Under the pieces are notes generated by a model, which was given only the letters and a program-made list of their open reading frames with translations, was not told the DNA's origin and made no database searches. Positions 28,967 to 37,558 of a DNA stretch of 64,000 bases are shown here, piece after piece; the first letter of the stretch is position 1, and every line of letters begins with the position of its first letter. The stretch spans positions 62,001-126,000 of the forward strand of contig CAZCNL010000005.1 of the NCBI GenBank assembly GCA_964500435.1, in the 5' to 3' direction. The DNA is from GWF2-33-9 sp964500435. Lineage in GTDB: Bacteria; Bacteroidota; Ignavibacteria; Kapaibacteriales; UBA2268. The position numbers were made by a program, and so were the translations under genes.

Positions 28967-29866
28967 ATGAAAATTTTATTATTAGGTCGATTTGGTAAAG
29001 TTGGCAATGCTATTAGAAAAGTATTAGCAAACAATTCGAAATATGAACTTTACTCTTTTAGTCAACTCACACAATCAAATAAAAATAATTGGGATAGTTC
29101 TTGTATTGATTTGAATATACTTGATTTTAACAAATTGCTTAAACAAATTCATTCTTTAAAACCTGATATTGTCATCAATTCTGCGGCTTTTACTAATGTT
29201 GATGACTCAGAAATCAACAAAGATTTGTGCTTTCGACTAAACACAAAATTACCTGAAATATTACTTTCAGCAGTTCAAGATATTAACTGCCGCTTTATTC
29301 ATATTTCAACAGATTATATTTTTGATGGCAATAGTGGTCCATACGCTGAGGATAGTCCTTCGAATCCAATAAATTATTACGGTTTTACGAAAAATGAAGG
29401 AGAAAAAGCATTATTATCTTATAACTACGACAAGCTTGCAATTGTAAGAACTAATTTTTTATATAGCACTTTTGATTTAGAAATTGGAACTTTTATTAAT
29501 AATTCAATTTTGAAAATGATAAAAGGTGATAATATTGCGGCTGTCAATTCTTTATGGACAACACCTGTCACAACCGAAGATATTGCATTAGGAATAAATG
29601 AAATTATTAAGCAAGACTATCGTGGAATAATTAATTTTTCGGGTTCTGATTACTTAAACCGTTATGAAATTGCTAAAATGATTGCATCTATTTTTGATTT
29701 TCCAGAAAAACTTATTGACAAAATTAATATTGAAGAAATTAATTTTATAGCAAAAAGACCATTAAAAGCAGGATTGCAAAATCATAAAGCACAAAATGAA
29801 CTTAAATGTACATTTCGTTCCCTCGAAGATGGTCTAAAAATAATTAAAAACCAATTACAATATTAA
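28967..29866 (+). CDS. rmlD: dTDP-4-dehydrorhamnose reductase
   Basis: 299-aa SDR that performs the last step of dTDP-L-rhamnose synthesis, reducing the 4-keto sugar with NAD(P)H. It shows the short loop LGRFGKVGNAI, NSAAFTNVDDSE, the STDYIFDG motif and the catalytic Y-x-x-x-K (YYGFTKNEGEK). The length is typical. rmlA, rmlB and rmlC are not in the window, so the pathway is split or the substrate differs. It lies just past parS site 2. Confidence 0.9.
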   Translation: MKILLLGRFGKVGNAIRKVLANNSKYELYSFSQLTQSNKNNWDSSCIDLNILDFNKLLKQIHSLKPDIVINSAAFTNVDDSEINKDLCFRLNTKLPEILLSAVQDINCRFIHISTDYIFDGNSGPYAEDSPSNPINYYGFTKNEGEKALLSYNYDKLAIVRTNFLYSTFDLEIGTFINNSILKMIKGDNIAAVNSLWTTPVTTEDIALGINEIIKQDYRGIINFSGSDYLNRYEIAKMIASIFDFPEKLIDKINIEEINFIAKRPLKAGLQNHKAQNELKCTFRSLEDGLKIIKNQLQY

Positions 29867-30109
29867 TGTATTATTTTAATTATTCTTTCATTTTGTATTA
29901 ATCTTTTGTTGAAAACTACGCCTTCATAATTGAGCGTAATTGGTATTTTTTAATTTAATTATACTCTAATGTGTCTTTTAGCAAAACCTTTTTATAATCG
30001 CTTTTATTGAAGCAATACGAATAATTTCTAGTTTTTCAATTTTATTTAGTCTTTCCTAACATATAATCATAATGATCTTCATTCGTTAAATTAAAAAATT
30101 GAGAAAAAT
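29867..30109. other. Intergenic region without clear features
   Basis: 243 bp of AT-rich sequence between rmlD and the LolA-like gene. A weak TACGC/GCGTA hairpin near 29921-29940, followed by a T-run, might terminate rmlD transcription. Nothing else stands out. Confidence 0.3.
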
Positions 30110-30847
30110 ATGAAAAAAGTAATTTTATTGTTTTTTATAATATCTTTGAATTTTGCGTTTGCAAAAGATGACCCTGAAGCTGCAAAAGCAATGCGTAATA
30201 TTTTTTCTTCATTGCAAAGTCACAAGTCAATTTCTTATGATGTGGTTTTTAGAATAAAAACATTGTTTGCAAATAATTACGAAATTTCGAAGGGCAAAGT
30301 TGAAATTATACGTAGAGAAGATGATAAGTTTTTTGGTATATATTTTTGGTACAGCATTAATGATACTTTGGAAAAATATTACGATGGGACAGATGTTTTT
30401 GGTTATTTTCCAAAAAAGAAAAGCGTAATTTATTATGATATTAAAAAAGAAGGTTTAGAAGGGTTTTACCAAGAAACAGATGGCGAGGTAATGAGAATTC
30501 CATTTATTCAACCTAAAAGTTTACTTGGATTAATTGGTAGTAATAATAATTTGAAGATTGCAACTTATAAACAAAACAAAAATTATAAAATAATAACAGT
30601 GGCTTATCCCGATGAACAAAAAGTTAAGAATATGAAAATGGAAATTGTTTTCAATCCAAAAGACTTTACTTTAGTAAAAATTGTATCCAGCGGTGAATTC
30701 AAAAATAGCAAACAAGTAAATGAATGGAATTTAAGCAACGTAAAATTCGACCAAGTAACCGAAGAAAGTTTAAGAAGGCACTTTTTAAACTTTTCAAATT
30801 TGAAAAGGACAAAATATGAAAAGCCTAAACCGATTTTTAATAATTAA
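30110..30847 (+). CDS. LolA-like periplasmic protein
   Basis: 245 aa with a signal peptide (cleavage near FAFA-KDD). The body resembles the LolA/LppX half-barrel fold: a helix (AAKAMRNIFSSLQSH), then strands where substrate-bound lipids would sit (DVVFRIKTLF, GKVEIIRREDDKFFG, EIVFNPKDFTLVKIVSSGEF). Family members carry lipoproteins or lipids across the periplasm, and many Bacteroidota paralogues have no assigned cargo. The distance to the SMR gene (33 bp) suggests cotranscription. The fold call is inference from pattern, not a strong motif. Confidence 0.6.
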   Translation: MKKVILLFFIISLNFAFAKDDPEAAKAMRNIFSSLQSHKSISYDVVFRIKTLFANNYEISKGKVEIIRREDDKFFGIYFWYSINDTLEKYYDGTDVFGYFPKKKSVIYYDIKKEGLEGFYQETDGEVMRIPFIQPKSLLGLIGSNNNLKIATYKQNKNYKIITVAYPDEQKVKNMKMEIVFNPKDFTLVKIVSSGEFKNSKQVNEWNLSNVKFDQVTEESLRRHFLNFSNLKRTKYEKPKPIFNN

Positions 30848-30880
30848 TTAATTTAATTTTATAATTAATCTTGAGTTGAA

Positions 30881-31198
30881 ATGCCTTGGATATATTTATT
30901 TTTAGCAGGATTGTTTGAAATAGGATGGCCTCTTGGTTTTAAACTTTCTCAAATTACTCATCAACGTTTTCTTTGGTTATTTCTTGCAATTATTTCAATG
31001 AGTTTAAGCGGTTATTTTTTATGGATTGCACAAAAAGAAATTCCCATTGGAACTGCTTATGCTATTTGGACAGGAATGGGAGCTGCGGGAACATTTTTAA
31101 TAGGAATAATATTTTTTAAAGATTCTACTGATTGGTTAAGGCTTCTTAGCTTTTTTTTAATTGTACTTGGCATCATTGGTTTAAAAGTTTCTAATTAG
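30881..31198 (+). CDS. SMR-family transporter (SugE/Gdx type)
   Basis: 105 aa, four predicted transmembrane helices, with the essential membrane-embedded glutamate at E13 (LAGLFEIGWPLGFKLS). The YAIWTGMGAAGTFLIGI segment is typical of the SugE/Gdx branch, whose best-known members export guanidinium with proton antiport, rather than of EmrE-type multidrug exporters. Works as an antiparallel dimer in the inner membrane. No guanidine riboswitch fits the 33-bp upstream gap. Substrate is inferred from family only. Confidence 0.87.
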   Translation: MPWIYLFLAGLFEIGWPLGFKLSQITHQRFLWLFLAIISMSLSGYFLWIAQKEIPIGTAYAIWTGMGAAGTFLIGIIFFKDSTDWLRLLSFFLIVLGIIGLKVSN

Positions 31199-31285
31199 TT
31201 TTATGCATATTCATATTACTATTTATTAATATGTTAAAATAATAAAAGATTCAACTCGTTTATAAAATAAAAAAATAAGGTAAGT

Positions 31286-31900
31286 ATGAAATTGAACCCG
31301 CTAAAAATATTATTTGTTATAGCTTTAGCAGTTATAACTTTGTCAAACACAGCTTGTTCGAAAGATGATAAAAACAAGCAATCATCTTCGTCTGCAACTG
31401 CTCAAGTTAACTCAAATGAGTCAGTAAACGGAGTTTACACATTAACAAAAATCAAAGCAACCGGAGAGAAAGAACCATTAGATTTTACTTGGAACGAAAA
31501 TGGAAAAGAGCAGACATTAAGTAATTTCTTGAAAGGAAAGGTAACTTTTATTAACTTTTGGGGAACTTGGTGCCCACCTTGTCGTGCTGAAATTCCAGCC
31601 TTAATCGAATTACATAATAAATATAAAGATAAAGGTTTTCAAATTATCGGCATTCCTTTGGAAAGAGATGAAAGCAGCCAAATGGAAAATGTTGCTAATT
31701 TTGCAAAGAAGATTGGTATTAATTATCGTAATTTCCCAAGCAGGCCTTATGCTGATGCATTCGGTCAAAAATTTGGACCAATCCAATATGTTCCTTCAAC
31801 ATTTGTTGTGGGTCGTGATGGCAAAGTCTTGGAAACAATTGTTGGTGGTCGTGATTTGAATGCTTTTGAGCAAATAATTTTGAAATATATTAATAATTAA
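31286..31900 (+). CDS. TlpA/ResA-like thiol-disulfide oxidoreductase, lipoprotein
   Basis: 204 aa. Lipoprotein-type N-terminus (NTAC, C24), a Ser-rich linker, then a thioredoxin-like domain with active site W95-C96-P-P-C99 (FWGTWCPPCRAE) and cis-Pro region YVPSTFVV. Such proteins reduce disulfides or apocytochromes in the periplasm, keeping cysteine pairs open. AAGG precedes the ATG. Followed 8 bp later by another thioredoxin-fold gene, probably the same operon. Confidence 0.92.
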   Translation: MKLNPLKILFVIALAVITLSNTACSKDDKNKQSSSSATAQVNSNESVNGVYTLTKIKATGEKEPLDFTWNENGKEQTLSNFLKGKVTFINFWGTWCPPCRAEIPALIELHNKYKDKGFQIIGIPLERDESSQMENVANFAKKIGINYRNFPSRPYADAFGQKFGPIQYVPSTFVVGRDGKVLETIVGGRDLNAFEQIILKYINN

Positions 31901-31908
31901 TTTTTAAT

Positions 31909-32460
31909 ATGGCAGCAGAATCAAATAAAGTTGAATTGGGTTCGAAGATTATTGATTTTAATCTTTTGAACCCAATTTTAAATAAAAAACAATCTCTTAA
32001 TGAATTAAAATCTCCAAATGGAAATGTGATTATTTTTATGTGCAACCATTGCCCATATGTTATTCATATTTTACCAAAATTAGTAGATTTTAGCAAAGAA
32101 TTTATTGCCAAAGGTATAAATTTTATTGGTATAAATTCAAACGACATATCAAGTTATCCCGATGATTCACCGGATAAGATGATAGAATATTCAAATAAAT
32201 ACGGAATTCCATTCCCATATTTATTTGATGAAAGCCAAGAAATTGCAAAAAAATACGATGCCGCTTGCACGCCAGATATTTATGTTTTTAATCAAAATGA
32301 TGCTTTGTATTATCACGGTAGATTTGATGCCGCACGACCAGGTTTGGACACTCCAGTTACAGGCAATGAATTACGAGAAGCATTGGATTATATGCTAAGT
32401 GGTAAAGCATATGATAAACCTCAATATCCAAGTATCGGATGCAGTATAAAGTGGAAATAG
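31909..32460 (+). CDS. Thioredoxin-fold AhpC/TSA-type protein
   Basis: 183 aa without a signal peptide. Peroxiredoxin/thioredoxin-like fold with an unusual active-site motif C45-N-H-C48 (IIFMCNHCPYV), VNPS-like loop ACTPDIYVF and a C-terminal GCSIKWK. This CNHCPY group is widespread and annotated only as thioredoxin family. It is 8 bp downstream of the TlpA-like lipoprotein gene, giving one periplasmic and one cytoplasmic thiol protein in one unit. Role: thiol or peroxide reduction, inferred. Confidence 0.85.
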   Translation: MAAESNKVELGSKIIDFNLLNPILNKKQSLNELKSPNGNVIIFMCNHCPYVIHILPKLVDFSKEFIAKGINFIGINSNDISSYPDDSPDKMIEYSNKYGIPFPYLFDESQEIAKKYDAACTPDIYVFNQNDALYYHGRFDAARPGLDTPVTGNELREALDYMLSGKAYDKPQYPSIGCSIKWK

Positions 32461-32482
32461 TTCTTTTTTTAATATTTTCGAA

Positions 32483-33901
32483 TTAAATTGGTATTTTCAC
32501 ATCAATTGTTTTGATGTCTTTTAATTGTTTCTTTTCAAATAAAGTTATAATATTATTGAGCAAATTTCCTGTAATTTTTGTTCCAATTTTTGCAACAGCA
32601 ATTCCATTATTTGTATAAATATTTTGATTTATTATCATTCCAATTGCAAGATGTGTTACGGGGATGGATTTTAACGCATAAGAACCACCATCCTCTGTAA
32701 CAATTTCCGGTGCTTCTTTTGCTGCCTCCCGTATTTCTTCTACTTCATTCATCAAGATTTCAAATTCAGGTATATAAAATTGATTTTCGAAAGTTTTGTT
32801 CTCTCGAATTGGAAGAAATTCATCGACTTTATTGTCTTTAATCGCATACCTGAAAATATTAAATAAATCTGGATTAAACCATTTTTGATGTTCAAAAAGG
32901 TATTTCTGAGCCTGCTTCATTTTATCCATCGCTACTTCATAACGGTATGTATATGTCTGGGGATTAAATTTATCTATTAAATTCTGATTTGGCAATTCAT
33001 AAAGTTTGTGAAAATATAAATTACTTAGTAAAAATATTTGAGATTCAATAGATATTTTAGTTCCTTTGATTTGTGCGGGATAACCATTTCCATCAAATGT
33101 TTCCCATATTTGAGTTATTTGGTCATTCTCGTTGATAGATTTATTTTCGAAAAGCAATTTAATAAAATCGTCAAATTTTTTAAAATATTCATTTTTATCA
33201 ATTTCTTGCAAATCAAATGGGATTTTATAAGCCAAACGTATGGGGAAAGTGTTCATCATCAAAGAATAATATAATTCAATTTTAAATAATCTTTGATTAC
33301 TTTCAGGTAAAAGTTTGAGTTCGTCAACAAAATACTTGCCTAGTGTTAATATGCCTTTAAAATGATTGTAGTAATAATTACCTTTAAATGCCCCCACTTT
33401 AATAAATATCTCAAGCATTGTAGTTATTGACTCAGGTTGTTTTTTTATGATATCATTGTTTTTAGATTGCTCTTTAATAATATTTTTATTTGTGCTTGTT
33501 GATTGAGTTATAACTTTACTTGATTTACATTTATAATATTTAAATGCTATATTCACTGCTTGTATTAAATCGATTTCTCGAATAGGTTTGGTTAAAAACA
33601 TAAATGCTTTAGCATAGTTGACAGATTGAATAAGGGTTTTAGTATCTGTTTCAGCAGTCATTAAGATTCTAATAGAATTTGGATGTGTTATTGAAAGTTT
33701 ATTTAAAAATTCTGCTCCATTTTCACCTGGCATCAAATGGTCTGAAAGTACAACCTCGGGAATATAGCCTTTATTTAATATTTCATATGCTTGTTCTGCA
33801 GAATTTGCAGTAGTAACTTCAAAATGCTTCTCAAAATACTTTTTGTAAAGCTTTACTATCATAAAGTCGTCATCTATGAGTAGAAGTTTATCCGAATGCA
33901 T
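32483..33901 (-). CDS. Response regulator with degenerate HD-GYP output domain
   Basis: 472 aa. The N-terminal receiver (residues 1-~122) is intact: DDD at 10-12, phospho-acceptor D54, T82 and K105. After a polar linker, residues ~160-330 look like an HD-GYP domain: the GYP loop is kept (FDGNGYPAQIKGTKI, G273-Y274-P275), but the region that should hold the HD metal pair reads IELYYSLMMNTF, with no His-Asp. So it probably cannot hydrolyse c-di-GMP and may work by binding. The C-terminal ~130 residues are unassigned. Convergent with the thioredoxin-fold gene. Confidence 0.75.
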   Translation of the reverse strand: MHSDKLLLIDDDFMIVKLYKKYFEKHFEVTTANSAEQAYEILNKGYIPEVVLSDHLMPGENGAEFLNKLSITHPNSIRILMTAETDTKTLIQSVNYAKAFMFLTKPIREIDLIQAVNIAFKYYKCKSSKVITQSTSTNKNIIKEQSKNNDIIKKQPESITTMLEIFIKVGAFKGNYYYNHFKGILTLGKYFVDELKLLPESNQRLFKIELYYSLMMNTFPIRLAYKIPFDLQEIDKNEYFKKFDDFIKLLFENKSINENDQITQIWETFDGNGYPAQIKGTKISIESQIFLLSNLYFHKLYELPNQNLIDKFNPQTYTYRYEVAMDKMKQAQKYLFEHQKWFNPDLFNIFRYAIKDNKVDEFLPIRENKTFENQFYIPEFEILMNEVEEIREAAKEAPEIVTEDGGSYALKSIPVTHLAIGMIINQNIYTNNGIAVAKIGTKITGNLLNNIITLFEKKQLKDIKTIDVKIPI

Positions 33902-34035
33902 TTTGAAATTACCTTATAAATTAAATTTTACAATTTCGAATTTTTGTAATTTAACAAATTTTAGAAAAATATTAATAATTTTAATATTATTTAATTGAAT
34001 TTTTCGTTTAAACACTTATAAAAAGGAAACTCTTA

Positions 34036-35241
34036 ATGCTAATAAATAATTCTCTTTTGAATGAATTTTTCAGAGGTTTTCATATTCAGCGTTGGAACGA
34101 CAGAATTAGACCTATGGATTTAATAGAGATCGACAAACATAGTCATAAAATGCTTCTTGCATATATTATCGGCAAGTATGAAGAAATGAATGGGCATAAA
34201 GTTGACTGGAACAAAATTATAATAAATGGTATATTTGAATTATTAAGAAGAATAGTAATTTCCGATATTAAGTCGCCAATATATGCCGCTATAACTAAAA
34301 ACAAAATTGTATTTGCTAAACTAAATGAATATATTTTCAATAAATTAGAAAGTTACATCGATAATGATAATTTAAAACTTGAATTTTATAATTATCTTTT
34401 TAAAAATAATGATATTTTTGATATTAATGACAGTATTTTGTCTGCGGCTCATATTTATGCATCACTTTGGGAATTTAAAATTATAGAGCAAGCTAATCCA
34501 AATAATTATCAAACGGACAAAATTAGGATTGAATTAAATAATAGAATTGAGCAATATAAAGATTTAACAGGCATAAATAAATTACTAAATCATCACACAG
34601 TCGCTAATTTCGTGGATTTGTTCGGGTATTTAAGATTTCAATATAGATGGGCACAAATTCCAAGAGTACCAAAAACGTCTGTCCTTGGTCATTCTTTATT
34701 TGTTGCTATCACTTCGTATTTTTTTGCAAGGGAAAATAATGCTTGTCCAAAAAGATTATATAATGCTTTCTTTGGTGGATTGTTCCACGATTTACCTGAA
34801 GCTGTTACAAGAGACATTATTTCACCCGTAAAATCATCATCTCAGGAACTTGATAAGCTTATTAAATCACTTGAAAGCGAACTCGCAGAAAACGAAATAT
34901 ATCCTTTGCTCGAACCATCTTGGGTCGATGAAATGAGATATTTTGTCGTCGATGAATTTGATTGTAAAATATATACCGAAAATGGAAAATCATTAATCGG
35001 CGGCACATCCGAATTAAACTCGATTTACAACCAAGATAAATATAATCCCTATGATGGTGAACTTATTCGGGCTGCCGACCACTTAGCTGCTTTTTTGGAA
35101 GTTTGGAACTCTTGCAAAGCAGGCATAAAAACCGAAGAAATGACTGTTGCCGCCGAAAAACTAAAATCAATGTATAAAGATAAAATATTAGGTAACATCG
35201 AATTCAATGTGCTTTATAATAAATTCGCTGGTATTTGCTAA
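34036..35241 (+). CDS. Double HD-domain protein, first copy degenerate
   Basis: 401 aa, soluble. The C-terminal half has an intact HD domain: H219 (LGHSLFVA), H251-D252 (GLFHDLPEAVTRDIISPVK), and a later D near GELIRAADHLAAF, resembling YfbR/HDDC2-type phosphohydrolases. The N-terminal half repeats the same layout (RWNDRIRP..., H35/H37, then GIFELLRRIVISDIKSP at ~65-81), with the HD pair replaced by Glu-Leu. That suggests an internal duplication in which one copy lost metal binding. Likely acts on a nucleotide; substrate unknown. An AAGGAAA ribosome-binding site precedes the ATG. Convergent with hydG, 8 bp between stops. Confidence 0.78.
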   Translation: MLINNSLLNEFFRGFHIQRWNDRIRPMDLIEIDKHSHKMLLAYIIGKYEEMNGHKVDWNKIIINGIFELLRRIVISDIKSPIYAAITKNKIVFAKLNEYIFNKLESYIDNDNLKLEFYNYLFKNNDIFDINDSILSAAHIYASLWEFKIIEQANPNNYQTDKIRIELNNRIEQYKDLTGINKLLNHHTVANFVDLFGYLRFQYRWAQIPRVPKTSVLGHSLFVAITSYFFARENNACPKRLYNAFFGGLFHDLPEAVTRDIISPVKSSSQELDKLIKSLESELAENEIYPLLEPSWVDEMRYFVVDEFDCKIYTENGKSLIGGTSELNSIYNQDKYNPYDGELIRAADHLAAFLEVWNSCKAGIKTEEMTVAAEKLKSMYKDKILGNIEFNVLYNKFAGIC

Positions 35242-35249
35242 ATTTTCAC

Positions 35250-36659
35250 CTAAAAATATAAGTCGTGTGCACCTTCTTGTATCTTGTTTAAGTATTCGAT
35301 TGTTTTTTTACGAACGTTTTCACTTGGGATTTCCTTTAATTCTCTTTGAATTAGTTCCTCGCCTTTTATTCGAGTATTTTCATCGGCATAATCGACAAGG
35401 TATTCTTTTAAAGTTGTCAATGAATTAGGCAAGCAAAAAAGCTTGATTAAACCAGGTTTCGCCAAATCCATAAAATCTTGACCAACTCTACCTAAACGGT
35501 AACATGATGTACAAAATGATGGTATGTAACCTTGTTCTATAACGCTTTGAATAACTTCTCCAGAAGAACGACAGTCATTTAAATTAAATTGGGAATCTTC
35601 GAAATCATAATTGAAAGCTTGCTTATAACCGCCTGGATTTGTTTTTGACCCCGCAGAAATTTGTGATATACCTAAATTAAATAATTCCGTTCTTAATGCA
35701 GCAGATTCACGTGTTGACAATATCATCCCTGTATAAGGAACTGCCATTCGAAGTATAGCAACAATTTTTTTGAAATCATCATCTCTTACTTGATGTTTCA
35801 AATTAGTCGAAGCTGGTGCATTTTTTGCAGGTTTTATTCGAGGGACTGAGATTGTATGAGGACCACACCCGAATTTTCCATCTAAGTGCTTAGAATGCAT
35901 TATCATTGCTAAAACTTCAAATTTATAATCATATAAACCAAACAAAGTGCCGATTCCAACATCGTGCATTCCATTTGACAAAGCCCTGTCCATTACTTGA
36001 AGACGCCAATCATAATTAGATTTTCGTCCCTTTGGGTGCATAAGCTTATAAGTTTCTCTATGATAAGTTTCTTGAAAAACTGTATAAGTACCGATTTTTA
36101 TATCTTTTAATACTTTGAATTCCTCTTCAGAAAGAGGTTGAACTTCAATGTTTATCCGGCGTATTTGACTCCCTTTTGAGTCCTTAACACTATAAACTGC
36201 ATCAATAGCATTATAAAAATAATCTAAATCAGAATTTTTATGGTCTTCGCCCATTAACATTAAAACTCTTTTATGCCCTTGCTCCAAGATTGCAATTGTT
36301 TCTTCTTTGATTGCATCAATAGACAATTTCACACGATTTACTTCTTTATTATCAATCCGAAAACCACAATAAAGGCAATTGTTTGCGCAATAATTTGAAA
36401 CATATAGAGGTGCAAAAAGCACAAGTCTTTTTCCATAAATTGTATCTTTTATATAATGTGCTGTTTCGAAAAGCAATTCCATATCTTCTTTTTTGGAGAT
36501 ATTAAGTAGCAAGGCGACATCTTCCAAATCTAATCCGTTCATCTCCCTTGCCTTTGCAATTATTTCAGCAATTTGTTCTTTTGTAGGGTTGGATGTTTGC
36601 GAAATTAATTCAATGATTAATTTTTCATTTATTATTTGATTCGATAAATCAGATTCCAT
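35250..36659 (-). CDS. hydG: [FeFe]-hydrogenase maturase HydG (tyrosine lyase)
   Basis: 469-aa radical-SAM enzyme that cleaves tyrosine to p-cresol, giving CO and cyanide ligands for the H-cluster of [FeFe]-hydrogenase. Both HydG clusters are present: the radical-SAM triad C91-x3-C95-x2-C98 (CANNCLYCGF) and the C-terminal auxiliary motif C-x2-C-x22-C (starting CTSC). The latter separates HydG from ThiH. Family blocks GEDHKNSDLDY and FQETYHRETYKLMHP agree. hydE, hydF and a hydrogenase are not in the window. Confidence 0.93.
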   Translation of the reverse strand: MESDLSNQIINEKLIIELISQTSNPTKEQIAEIIAKAREMNGLDLEDVALLLNISKKEDMELLFETAHYIKDTIYGKRLVLFAPLYVSNYCANNCLYCGFRIDNKEVNRVKLSIDAIKEETIAILEQGHKRVLMLMGEDHKNSDLDYFYNAIDAVYSVKDSKGSQIRRINIEVQPLSEEEFKVLKDIKIGTYTVFQETYHRETYKLMHPKGRKSNYDWRLQVMDRALSNGMHDVGIGTLFGLYDYKFEVLAMIMHSKHLDGKFGCGPHTISVPRIKPAKNAPASTNLKHQVRDDDFKKIVAILRMAVPYTGMILSTRESAALRTELFNLGISQISAGSKTNPGGYKQAFNYDFEDSQFNLNDCRSSGEVIQSVIEQGYIPSFCTSCYRLGRVGQDFMDLAKPGLIKLFCLPNSLTTLKEYLVDYADENTRIKGEELIQRELKEIPSENVRKKTIEYLNKIQEGAHDLYF

Positions 36660-36858
36660 AAATAATTATACCTTAAATTAATGTTTAGAAAATCTATTTA
36701 TATAATCTTTATTAATACAAAATTAAGAATAATTAATCTATAAACATCCTTTAAATATTTTTAAGTCTAATTATTTTATAAATTAATATAATAAACACAA
36801 ATTTTTATTAATTTAGTATAATTATAAGTAACTTTTAAAATTATAATTACAAATTTAA

Positions 36859-37440
36859 GGAGAATTTGCTTTCAGCTTCGATAATTCATTACATATTATC
36901 AATTCTAACATAAGAAGCAAAACCAATAGCACGAAAGATATAAGCGGAAGAGTTTTAGTCTTAAACCAAGGTTATCTTCCTATCACAATAACTACAACTA
37001 AAAAAGCAATTATTTTACTTTTTTTAGAAAAAGCAGAGATAGTTGAAAATTATGATGACCTAATAATCAGAACAATAAGCGGCGGTTTCCCCTATCCAAG
37101 CATCATTCGGCTTAAACGATTTGCTCGAATGCCAAACAGAAACATAGATTTAACTCGTAAAAATATTTTAAAACGTGATGGAATGCAATGTCAATACTGC
37201 GGTAAAAAACATACTCAACTAACGGTAGACCATATTTTGCCTAAATCGAGAGGCGGAAAAGACGAATGGGAGAATTTAGTTGCTGCTTGTTATGAATGTA
37301 ACAACAAAAAAGGTAATCGAACACCAGAAGAAGCAGGGATGAAATTACTATCTATTCCCAAAAGACCAAATCCGTTATCTTTTATTAAAAATAACCTAAC
37401 ACCAAGAGAAAACTGTTGGAAAGATTACTTATTCTTTTAA
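36859..37440 (+). CDS. HNH endonuclease, start codon unresolved
   Basis: The reading frame is open from 36859 to 37440 and the whole stretch from ~36940 looks like an HNH protein of this clade: RVLVLNQGYLPITI, then IIRLKRFARMP, then the HNH core C-x2-C (CQYCGKK), VDHILPKSRGG and CYECNNKKGNR. The first in-frame ATG is only at 37129, which would cut off the conserved N-terminal half; no ATG, GTG or TTG lies upstream in frame. AAGGAG at 36857-36862 is a good ribosome-binding site, but the TTG behind it (36866) is in another frame and ends at 36913. ATT (36895) or ATA (36910) starts, or a frameshift, are possible. Confidence 0.75.
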   Translation, partial: GEFAFSFDNSLHIINSNIRSKTNSTKDISGRVLVLNQGYLPITITTTKKAIILLFLEKAEIVENYDDLIIRTISGGFPYPSIIRLKRFARMPNRNIDLTRKNILKRDGMQCQYCGKKHTQLTVDHILPKSRGGKDEWENLVAACYECNNKKGNRTPEEAGMKLLSIPKRPNPLSFIKNNLTPRENCWKDYLFF

Positions 37441-37558
37441 ATTTTTCTTATACTGAACAATCTATTACTAAAAAGTATTATATTGAATTATAAATTATTT
37501 CAAATATCGTAATTTTGTAATTAATAAAAATTAAATATAAAAGAAAAATAAGGGAAAT

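Noticed and set aside
30848..30880. Guanidine riboswitch before the SMR transporter
   Set aside because: The gap is only 33 bp of A/T-rich sequence with no conserved riboswitch motif.
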